This document shows positions 55,661-64,000 of a stretch of 64,000 nucleotides of DNA, piece by piece. Source of the stretch: Cymbomonas tetramitiformis (lineage: Eukaryota > Chlorophyta > Pyramimonadophyceae > Pyramimonadales > Pyramimonadaceae). The stretch lies in contig LGRX02034418.1 of the NCBI GenBank assembly GCA_001247695.2, positions 1-64,000 of the forward strand. Reading direction: 5' to 3'. The position numbers and the translations under genes were made by a program. Each line of letters begins with the position of its first letter. The first letter of the stretch is position 1. Below the pieces are notes generated by a model that searched no databases, was not told where the DNA came from, and saw only the letters and a program-made list of their open reading frames with translations.

Positions 55661-57423
55661 ACGCTAGCTGCCATCCCTATCGCGAAATCCACCAAGGTGG
55701 CTGTTACCTCCGAGGACACAGCTGAGCCGGTGCGTGCACAACTAGCAGAGTGGATCACCAGTTCCAGCGGCTACACCCAGCAAGTCGCGCGACGTCTCAG
55801 CCATCAGGACTGGGAAGAACGACTGCAACGCATGTGCAGCCAGGGGCAGAAAGGTACACAGGGGCTAGGCACCGCCGACGCCGTTCCACGTCGCAGACAG
55901 TGGAAGATGGCCTCCATGAAGCTCGCGGGCTATGAGGCACGTCACCGGCAGGCCTTTTCAAGACCTGGAGGCAAGCCAGCAGAGACGAGCTCAGCCCCAG
56001 AATGGGCACCAGTGGCAAAGGAGAAAGAGATGAGGCTGCCTAAGCTGCCTGACACTACGAGAATGGTTGCCATGCTAGCCAGCGTAACCAACCAGGAGTC
56101 ACTCCGAGAAAGATACCCCGACATACACGAGGACGAGCTATGCCTCGCGTGGGTCAAGACCGGAGGAAGAGTGGAGGTGCCCAAGGAGGAGTACCACAGG
56201 GTGAGGAAGAGAGCAGCGCGTCACCGTTGGGACGAGCTCATGGGCGAGTTATACATGGTCACCGTCAGTGGTAAGGAGCTGCTGGTGCCCAAGCCCTGTG
56301 ACAGGATTCAGCTGGTGCGTGAGCACCATGAGAGGACTGGCCATTGGGGCATCAGGCGGACACTGAACTTGTTGTGGCAACGCCATTACTGGGCAGGCAT
56401 GAAACAGGATGTGCGAGCGGTGGTCACTCAGTGCCAGACTTGCCAGAGGGTGAAGACGCACTATGCACGGGAGGAGGCGATGCTCACGCCGCTGGAAATC
56501 AAGTCCTTCATGTACCGCTGGTCCCTGGATTTAGCTTGGCCTACGAAACGCATCACGAAGGCTGGGAACCAACGCGTCTTGGTCATGATTGAGCACTATA
56601 CGCGATTCGTCGTGTGCGTTCCAATCCCTGATAAGGAGGCCGCCACCATCGCCAGCGCATTTCGCAATCATGTTCTATCCGTGTTTGGGGCGCCTGCAGA
56701 ATGCTTGGTGGACGGGGGCACAGAGTTTGAAGGTGAGTTCTCTGCTCTATGCAAGCAGTGTCTCATTGACCGAAGAGTGACCTCACCGAGTTCCCCAGAG
56801 AGCAATGGCTTGACTGAACGGGTGGTACGCACCCTCAAGTTTTGCTTCAAGAAGATGGCCCTCGACAAGGGCCTGGACTCCGAGTGGGATGAGATGCTCT
56901 GGTCACTCGTACTCAGCTACAACGCAGCTAGGCAGCAGTCGACTGGAGTGGCACCATTCACCTTGCTGTTCGCTCAGGAAGCCACGGTGCCACCGGATCT
57001 TCGTGCTCGACCCGAGTTAGACTTTGGGAAGCAGGAGGAGAAGACACTGGCTGATGACTTGTTACAGCGAGCAGCCATCGTGAAGAGGCTCATGGTACAT
57101 GCAGGGTGCAACCTGGAGATCGCCCAGCACCGCGATACCTTACGATACGAGCACAGGAGGAGTGGCAGCTACGAGCCAAAGCCGCACCAGTTCAAGGCAG
57201 GCGATTTCGTATATATACGACAACAACCGCGCTCTGGCATGGAGGTGGCCACCAAGCCAGCCATCCTACAGATAGTCAAGGTGCAAAGAGATGGGGTGGT
57301 AGTGTTGGAGGACAGCACGAAGCTGCGGGAGAAGAGCACAGTGCAAAACATTGCACCATGTCACCTACAAGTGAAAGATCAGTACGACTGCAGTGCAGCC
57401 ATCCCTAGCAAGCATCTCGCGTG

Positions 57424-57560
57424 TGAGGCGTGCATGCGGACAGATGGGGAGGCAGCCATGTTGCTGTGTGACACCTGTAACCGTGGTTATCACACGTGGT
57501 GTCTGAATCCGGCGCTGGATGGAGTACCTGAAGGGGATTGGCAATGTCCCAAGTGCTTAG
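57424..57560 (+). other. PHD finger within the pol polyprotein
   Basis: Eight metal ligands in C4HC3 order: CEAC, CDTC, GYHTWC, CPKC, with the conserved Trp two residues before the last CPKC. PHD fingers usually read histone H3 tail marks. It sits after the integrase, where chromoviruses carry a chromodomain, so a role in choosing insertion sites is a fair inference. Confidence 0.85.
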
Positions 57561-58089
57561 GTGGGACCGTGGTGGCAGCTGCCGCCGAGGTGAGTGCGTC
57601 GATCGTCGACAAGATGGCTGCCATGGAGCTGCAGCTGAGAGAGAAGCTGGGCTCAGATGTGGTATTGTTGCCTGCAGACGTGGGTCCACATCGTGCAGTG
57701 AAGCCGGGGCGTGAAGACCCATGGCAGGCGCTGACGTCGCGGCAGATGCTCAGGAAAGAAGGGAGCATGGGGGATCTTCCTGACAGAGTGGCCTGGGGAA
57801 ACCAGGAGGAGCTCAGCAGAGTGATCACAGAAGTGATGCCAGGATTCTGGCATGAGGGCCATCGTACCATCTTGAGCAGGAAGTGTGCAGAACAACACAC
57901 TCGCGCAAGAAGTCTCCGCAAGGCGTCCACAGTGCAGGCCATGAGCCCCGAGGAAGTACAGAAGAGAGGAGATGTGACGCAATTGAGCAAAGCTCAGGTG
58001 AAGATTGCCAGCCAACTGGATTGGGGCTTAGAGTTGGTAATGACAGTTCCTCAGGAGGTCAGACGTTTGGCGCACGAGGTGACTTGGGA

Positions 58090-58530
58090 GAAGATCACAC
58101 AGGTATGGGATCCTTGGGCTGGCACAGGTGTCATTGGCAAGGTTATGTCGCTGGAATGGCCTCACCTGAAGGTTATGAACAATGATTGGAACCCGCAGCT
58201 GAAATGGCACGAAGCCCTTAATGCTTTACAACCGGGCAATTATCGAGCTTGGAAGGAGAAGTATGGGGTGTGTGACGCGGTGGTGACCTCACCCTGGTTC
58301 GCAGTGCTGGATATTGCGTTGCCATTGGCAGTGCTGGCCAGCCGAGTGGTGGCTTGTATTCATGTGCCATCGCACTACATGACAGATATGACCGAAAGCA
58401 GGGCACAATACTTTCGTAAGTTGTGTCACGCTGGACGCTTACATGTGATTGGGCACTTAGAGCATGGGCCTATTGGCAGAAGATGCATGTGGGTCATGGT
58501 GTTTCGCAATCCTTTGACACGGGCCAGGAT
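58090..58530 (+). other. Second methyltransferase-like domain at the polyprotein C-terminus
   Basis: A Rossmann-type order of strands can be read: VWDPWAGTG (SAM-binding loop), LKVMNNDW (acidic end of strand 2), CDAVVTSPWF (position of the DPPY/NPPF motif of amino-methyltransferases), ASRVVACIHVP and RRCMWVMVFRNP. The first Pro of a PP pair is kept and the second is replaced by Trp. The same residues are conserved in the minus-strand copy. This suggests an N6-adenine or N4-cytosine type enzyme, or a derived non-catalytic fold. Confidence 0.55.
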
Positions 58531-58654
58531 GTTGCGAGGAGGAGAAGCTTCTGGAGTGGGTATGTTTACCTTCAGCATGGGCAAGTTCGCGATGGATGGT
58601 GTCACGACAGAAGATGCTGAGCAAGCTCTTGTTTAATGTCTGTGCTACCAGTGG

Positions 58655-58671
58655 CAGCTACAGATGGGGGA
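58655..58671 (+). promoter_or_regulatory. Polypurine tract
   Basis: GCAGCTACAGATGGGGGA lies immediately before the TGTTGAG start of repeat A. The same sequence precedes repeat A in the minus-strand element (31124-31140). Such a tract primes plus-strand DNA synthesis in LTR elements and marks the 3' LTR start. Confidence 0.75.
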
Positions 58672-59506
58672 TGTTGAGAAAAAGAGCTTGCATAGGTTGT
58701 GAGAAGAGATAAGGAGATATCAAAAATTTTGAGATTTTGTGTAGTTACAGTAGCAAGCCAATTGTGCAGTCATATAAGGCAACATATGCAAAGCCGAGCT
58801 AGTGTTATGGAAGCGCTGACAATAAATAAGACTGTTTAGTGTTAGGGCTAGAGAGTTATGCTTTGTGTGGACGCTTCGTGCATAAGTTCGCGACAGCTGT
58901 CACAAACCACGGCTTATCGTGTACCTCAGCCGGGTTGTGACACTTGCTGTAGCAGTCTCTGTGACGAACATATGACACGCGCTGTACGGTACGCGTGAGG
59001 AGTTATGACAGTGAAGAGATACGGAAAGATAAGCGGGTGTTACACTTGTTAAGAGATAGTGAGAATAAGTAGGGCGGCGTGGAAGAGTGAGGCGGACGCT
59101 CATTTTTGTTTTGCCTTCGTAACAGTGATTCCGAAAATAGCCAGGACTCGCTTAAGACCGCGAAAACAGCAGTGTTATGAGATAATTTGTAAGATACAGT
59201 ATTCTTCTACTTGTAAAGATATACATTTGTGGACTTGCTCTTGTGCGATAGCGTCAGAACTGTAATTAACAGTCTTTTTCATGTTGAGAAAAAGAGCTTG
59301 CATAAGTTGTGAGAAGAGATAAGGAGATATCAAAAATTTTGAGATTTTGTGTAGTTACAGTAGCAAGCCAATTGTGCAGTCATATAAGGCAACATATGCA
59401 AAGCCGAGCTAGTGTTATGGAAGCGCTGACAATAAATAAGACTGTTTAGTGTTAGGGCTAGAGAGTTATGCTTTGTGTGGACGCTTCGTGCATAAGTTCG
59501 CGACAG
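58672..59506 (+). mobile_element. A-B-A' terminal repeat structure of the plus-strand element
   Basis: A (58672-58896, 225 bp, TGTTGAG...GCGACAG) is followed by B (58897-59281) and A' (59282-59506), which matches A with only a single difference noted. A contains a TATA-like CATATAAGG and AATAAA at 58821. B has a second TATA-like GAATAAGTAGG near 59063 and a block TTGTTTTGCCTTCG shared with the minus-strand B. The A/B junction is palindromic around GACAGCTGTC, and A' ends at the centre of that palindrome, after which the sequence is unrelated. No 5' counterpart was found upstream. Confidence 0.75.
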
Positions 59507-59619
59507 AGTCCTACAATATCTTTCTTGTTTATTTTCCTTTTTGTATCCTTATTTTTGTTTGTCATTCTGATTGGGTACCCTGGGTACTCATCATGTGTGG
59601 TTTCCTTGGCACCATTGAA

Positions 59620-59880
59620 TCTAGGTGTTGGCAAAGTCCGATGTGGATGGGTTTGAGCCCAAGCAAGGTTGGCATACACCAACCTCGACTTCCACACCTC
59701 AAGAGGTCGCAAATTAGCCACAAACCCATAAAATAAAACAGCCGATGCCTTATCCTAAGTCGATGCTCCTCAAACTTTGCGTACATATGCAAGGTGGCTA
59801 AATGAACAAGTGACCACGAGTCCGATGTGGTTGGGTTTCATCCCAAGCAAGGTTGCCCTAGACTTCCACATCTCAAAAGA
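59620..59880. repeat. Two diverged copies of a short repeat
   Basis: Blocks at 59634-59690 and 59818-59875 share GTCCGATGTGG, TGGGTTT, CCCAAGCAAGGTTG and CTTCCACA. No gene is seen in 59507-60233. Confidence 0.6.
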
Positions 59881-60233
59881 ACGCGTCCCTCCTCGGCATC
59901 CATCGGAATACCTGCGACACACCCACTATCATCGTGAGCTTAAGTATCAACATAAGCAAACTGAAAAATAAAAAGTAGTCGAACATTCAAACAATCCCTG
60001 CGCATATTACAACAGTCACAGCCCCTGCCGCCCCACAAGGCGAAGGAACGTTGAGAAAATTATGAGCACTGATTGTTGGTGCGCAGCTCTTAGTTGCTTC
60101 CTCAGATGATCAGAAAGTCAACGCATGCGAGATGTCATCGGATGACAGACGTTGTAATTAATTCCTATTCTGAATTCCAGCGTCTGTAGTATTACCCATT
60201 TAAAAAACTGGTGCGCCGGCTCTGTCTCATCGA

Positions 60234-60370
60234 ACCTGTGATTCCGTCACATGACAGTCGCGATGACGTCTGTCATGTTCCGTGAACCTCCGCTCCGCTC
60301 CGGCGCGGCGCATCTACCTTTGCCCTATGTAATATGTCATGTATGTCATGTATGCCATGTATGTCATACA
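60234..60370. repeat. Inverted copy of the 27949-28030 unit plus ATGTCAT tract
   Basis: Begins CCTGTGATTCCGTCACATGA and ends in TTTGCCCTATGTAATATGTC, the reverse complement of 27949-28030 with an insertion of CCGCTCCGCTCC-like sequence. Confidence 0.75.
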
Positions 60371-60564
60371 ACAATTTCATGACCTAATCAAACGTGCATT
60401 TTCGATGACGACGATGACTCGAAAATTACGCCAGACACTGTGTATAAAATTATTTTCGATCTGACGGTACAATTACATGTACACAGTCATCGGACGCAGA
60501 TAAATCGGTGTTGGGAAGTTCGAGACAGTTTGAAACTGTTTCTTAATCACTTTCGACTTCCGTT

Positions 60565-60995
60565 CACTTCAAAATACACCGCTGCTGTTGACCCGGGTCA
60601 GCAGCAACGGTGTATTTTTTATCATATATTATTGCACGGCATACCATACAGCATACCACAATGCATATATGCATACACTCTTCAATTGCGAACTCATGTC
60701 CAACTGCACGTGATCAGCTTCGCCTCCCTTGCGCGAAGATGATCACGTGAAGTTAGCCATCCGCAATACAACGCGCCCGCACGAACAAACATAATCACAC
60801 ACCTATATTCAAGTAGCGTGTGTCACGCACAATAAACAAGTTTATAGGTTGGCAGGTTTGTTCATTTCACTTGAGTGGATGAACAATCTACGTGACCTAG
60901 GCGACTCCCCGGAATGCCGGTGCTCAAGGAACGGTATACATTCCTTGACGCGACCATAGTACCGTGCTTGCTTAACGCCCGTTAAGCAAGCATAG
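60565..60995. repeat. Cluster of hairpins
   Basis: Four inverted repeats follow one another: AAATACACCG...CGGTGTATTT (60570-60620, arms about 23 bp with two mismatches), CACGTGATCAGCTTCGC/GCGAAGATGATCACGTG (60708-60749), CAAGGAA/TTCCTTG (60928-60950) and GCTTGCTTAACG/CGTTAAGCAAGC (60968-60991). No coding frame. Confidence 0.8.
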
Positions 60996-61095
60996 TGCAA
61001 GGCATACGATAAGTTCCAGATAAGTTCAACCGGGTGAAACGCGAATGGCTGCAGATTTCAGCGCTCTCCGCAAACCCAAACCCGATGGCGGCATC

Positions 61096-62023
61096 TGCTG
61101 GAAATGACAGCCTGACTAGTTTGTACAGTCAGGTGTCATATCCAGTGTGTCATTCTCGGTGTACAGCTAGTGACCTAGACTCAGTATTTATGTCCATCTA
61201 TACGAGTCTAGTGATCCGTTTGTTCCGTCGGCTCTCGGGTCCCCACTGCCTTGACTTGCTGTTTCTAGCAGGTTATGGGCCCACCACGCTTCCACTGAAG
61301 TTCGCTGTGTTCGCTGAGCATTTTGACGAGTATGTTGACGACGAGTATTATTCCGATGATTATTAATTTTCTTTATACTGACCGGCGGGGCGTAGCTATG
61401 GATGCCAGCCAATTGTTGTAGTTGGGTTTTATCTTGGCATATTTATCTTGTTGTCACCAGCCACTTGCGGGCAGCGTTTGTTTTTTTATGGCACGTAATC
61501 CATGGGCGGAGATCCCTTTTCAGAGTGCAACAGACAACAAACGCTACATCGACCGGCGGGGCATTCTTCAAATCAGTTGCTTGGATCTAGCATGCAGACC
61601 GGCGGAGTCTTTGCACGTTCCCAGCCACTTGCTGGCAAAGAGAATTTGTGATCGGAGACGTATTATTATTTTTTATCTCGTTGCTCACAGCTCATCCTAG
61701 CATGTACTTTATGCTTTGGCACTCAACCACATCTTGAGACCTAGCTAGCTCCTAGAGTTGACAACTTACATTTCTTTCAGTAAACTCTAGTAGCTAGGGT
61801 GGTGTGTTGTCACAAGCTGTGCACCTCAAATGAGGTGGTGTGCTGGAAATGACAGCCTGACTAGTTTGTACAGTCAGGTGTCATATCCAGTGTGTCATTC
61901 TCGGTGTACAGATAGTGACCTAGACTCAGTATTTATGTCCATCTATACGAGTCTAGTCTCTAGTGATCCGTTTGTTCCGTCGGCTCTCGGGTCCCCACTG
62001 CCTTGACTTGCTGTTTCTAGCAG
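61096..62023 (+). mobile_element. Region flanked by direct repeats of family C (possible TRIM-like element)
   Basis: Direct repeats 61096-61271 and 61841-62023 (the right copy extends 5' to about 61790) share ATGACAGCCTGACTAG, TCAGTATTTATGTCCATCTA and CTGTTTCTAGCAG. The inside, about 570 bp, holds a short acidic Tyr/Asp frame end (EYVDDEYYSDDY, to 61366) and several GACCGGCGGGG motifs. It may be a small LTR element or two nearby solo repeats. Confidence 0.5.
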
Positions 62024-62051
62024 CATCCTACCCTACCGAATGCTGGAAAGC

Positions 62052-62590
62052 GACTGTCCGGACACCGCAGGAGGGTCAAAGGCATACATAGGTCCTCTAT
62101 ATATGCCTTTTTAAAACTACCTACGGTGTCCGAATTTATCATGATGTTGGTTTTCACTGATTTTCAGAGGCCGCGGCATCATCCGCTCAGCCGGTGACCC
62201 CCGCAGTCCTACGTGTCGGTGGCCTCCGGGGGAATTCGGACACGGTACGTCGACGTGTAAGGTCCTAATTGGTGGGTATTCGTGTATGACGCCGTATCCC
62301 GCGATCATGCATGCCGCGCGGTGGTCGAAAACGGCATGCACTGCAAGATACGGCGGCACTTTTGACGACTGGTGAACTCGTTGATCTGAACGGCAAGAAG
62401 GCGATTTGAGGCAATCACAGAAGCTCACAGTCCTCAGATATGGTGTGCGATTATATCGGCTTGTCAGTCTTAAAATTGGAGACAAATTGCCGTATGTCAT
62501 GTATGTCATGTATGTCATGTATGTCATGTATGTCATGTATGTCATATGTCATATGTCATGTGTCATGTGTCATATGTCACATGACACACT
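62052..62590. repeat. GTCCGGACACCG/CGGTGTCCG inverted motifs and CATGT satellite
   Basis: GTCCGGACACCG near 62056 pairs with CGGTGTCCGA near 62124. A further ATTCGGACACGG lies at 62234. A CATGT/ATGTC tract occupies 62492-62585. No gene is supported here or in 62590-62969. Confidence 0.5.
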
Positions 62591-62969
62591 TTGAGAGGCA
62601 TGGGCACGGGCACGCGACGGGCAGACCTTTCTGTTCTCTGACCTAAAACCTTAATTAAGAGTTCTCACGTCCTAACTTCTCACTCGACTGTTGCTCAGAA
62701 CTGTGTTCATGAATGCGGTGGTTTTATGCTACGAGAAGTAAATATCGACTCTTCAGTAAGTCGGCGAACGGGTTATTTCTTAGTGATCAAGAAAAAGCTG
62801 TTACTGAGCAGTAAACATGTAGTACGAAAGAAGCGAAAACTGCTTCACGCGATACTGTCAAGGCAGCAACGGAGATATCTGATCCGAAGCGCTTTCTGTC
62901 TTCGTGCGTGAAGGGCGTTGTGAATACGAGAACAGCTGGTCTTACCTTGTGGTTTTATTGTGCTACATA

Positions 62970-63726
62970 TCAGGAAAGTAAAGTCTTAATTTCAGCCTCG
63001 GTCCACTTCACGCCTTTGGGACAGCGTGATATCAGAAAACAACGCAATAAGTTGTATTGAATTGTGAAGCACGACCACAAGCCATAGAAGAGGATGAACT
63101 CTGTGGGGATACGAGTCGCTTTGCAAATATGTGGGGCTATCAGTGCGTTGGTATCAATGGCCTTCTCGATGAGTCTTTTCATTGCGGTATTATCACCCCC
63201 GAGCTTGGCGCGCCTGTCAATTTTGCATGACGATGTCTAAGCTTGATATGTAAGCTTGACGTGACACGAAATTATAATTTTTACGAAATATGTTGCTTGT
63301 TTGGACGAATGATATGCAGGTGCACACAGACCCTGCCGAGCCTATTGTGAGCCATCCACTTGAACACGCGTTCGCAAATATGACGAGCCAAACGAGCCCA
63401 TGTCGGCAATGTGCGCCTTGTTCGGTCGCTGAACAGGGTTTGCAACGTAAACTGCCCTTTGACTAACCCCACCTTCGTTCTACGCGCTGTCCTTGCGTGA
63501 AAGCGAACTTTGGGGGCGACCATTAAGAATTCTTCTTCTTATCTTTGTCTCGAAGCAACTGTAGATTAAATCGCTGTTCGAACAATACATCAACCGAAGC
63601 GAGCCGCAGCACATCCTCCGTGGATCTTCCGCAGCTCCCACCGCCTGGTCCTTCGTTTGCTTTGTGAAAGTGCGATTCCATGTCAGCGACGACGGTCTCA
63701 TCACCCCTGCCCTTTCTTTGCCTCAC
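62970..63726 (-). CDS. Unidentified gene, 3' exons
   Basis: Two minus-strand segments look coding. 63707-63523 reads GDETVVADMESHFHKANEGP and then TEDVLRLASVDVLFEQRFNL. 63230-62970 reads MKRLIEKAIDTNALIAPHIC, then a hydrophobic stretch (FILFYGLWSCFTIQYNLL) and ends WTEAEIKTLLS before TGA. The join between them, and exons further right, are not resolved. The hydrophobic stretch could be a membrane segment. I do not recognise the family. Confidence 0.4.
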
Positions 63727-63889
63727 TCAGGGGCTCACCTGGGTTGCGCAGGCCCTGCTTGCCCGAGAGCGCAGGAAGATAGCGCGAAATCTAACAACAA
63801 CGCCGATCTGTATACCGATATGAGGCTTGGTCCCAGCGCGAGACCCACCCCCCCATCTCAAGCGACTCCCACTGCTTTCGCGAACTAAG

Positions 63890-64000
63890 CCTTGGTTGTT
63901 CTCTTTGCCTGAACTCACCCCCTGTTCGTGGAACTAAACCTTGGTTGGTCTCTTTGCCTGAACTCACCCCTTGTTCGTGGAACTAAACCTTGGTTGTTCT
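63890..64000. repeat. 49-bp tandem repeat at right edge
   Basis: Units starting CCTTGGTTG at 63890, 63939 and 63988, with CTCTTTGCCTGAACTCACCCC in each. The array continues past the window. Confidence 0.9.

Larger units (their letters stand above)
52208..58636 (+). mobile_element. Ty3/gypsy-like pol polyprotein with C5-methyltransferase, PHD finger and second methyltransferase-like domain
   Basis: One open frame of 2,142 codons from 52208 (TTG); the first ATG is near 52313. Approximate residues: reverse transcriptase 200-460 (YVDDVCIYSD near 365); RNase H 515-640 (YTDWSNHGIG, TDHSPL); C5-cytosine methyltransferase 805-1150 (GGLCAGLEML, catalytic PCQDLS near 900, YVLENVSPL near 942, HRLRAYWSNLF, final LGLAMDRRAMELL); integrase 1365-1700 (H2C2 HHERTGHWG...CQTCQRV, DDE in LDLAWP, VDGGTEF, ESNGLTERVVR); PHD finger 1740-1784 (CEAC...CDTC...H...CPKC); second Rossmann-like domain 1960-2110 (DPWAGTG, VMNNDW, VVTSPWF). 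No Gag or protease is found upstream, so the copy is 5'-truncated. The frame itself is undamaged. Confidence 0.9.

Overview
The window is nuclear DNA of a eukaryote. Two housekeeping genes are cut into many short exons with GT-AG borders. Between them lie LTR retrotransposons, small DNA transposons, palindromes and minisatellites. A many-intron gene for elongation factor eEF3 (a fungal and algal/protist type of ATPase) and a retrotransposon that carries DNA methyltransferases suggest a repeat-rich unicellular alga, possibly a green prasinophyte. That assignment is inference; no rRNA or organelle marker is present.

Layout. 1-8.7 kb: eEF3-like translation factor on the plus strand, about 17 exons, 5' end not found. 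9-12 kb: a broken minus-strand coding region and a plus-strand ULP1-type cysteine peptidase. 12-17 kb: palindromes, tandem repeats, a tRNA-like gene and LTR-like repeats. 18.3-23.7 kb: serine/threonine phosphatase PP5 on the plus strand, 14 exons recognised. 23.7-30 kb: mostly non-coding, with one hydrophobic reading frame, ATGTCAT satellites and remains of a Tyr-Tyr-Gly-rich gene. 30.2-39.3 kb: a broken Ty3/gypsy-like element on the minus strand, with its reverse transcriptase deleted and an 859-bp hAT-type element inserted in its integrase. 39.3-43.4 kb: hairpin-bounded repeats and a small secreted-type gene. 43.5-52 kb: minus-strand frames with two more ULP1-like domains, one intact and one lacking the catalytic Cys. 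52.2-59.5 kb: a second Ty3/gypsy-like element on the plus strand, open for more than 2,100 codons. 59.5-64 kb: repeats, hairpins and a minus-strand gene fragment.

The most striking object is the retroelement family. Its single polyprotein runs reverse transcriptase, RNase H, a C5-cytosine DNA methyltransferase domain (PCQ and ENV motifs), integrase, a PHD finger, and a C-terminal second methyltransferase-like domain with DPWAGTG and SPWF motifs. Two clearly diverged copies in this window keep the same order and key residues. Both also end in the same odd A-B-A' terminal arrangement, in which A' stops at the centre of a palindrome. Retroelements carrying cytosine methyltransferases are known from some algae and dinoflagellates. 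The combination with a PHD reader and a second, adenine-type-like methyltransferase fold is the candidate new system here.
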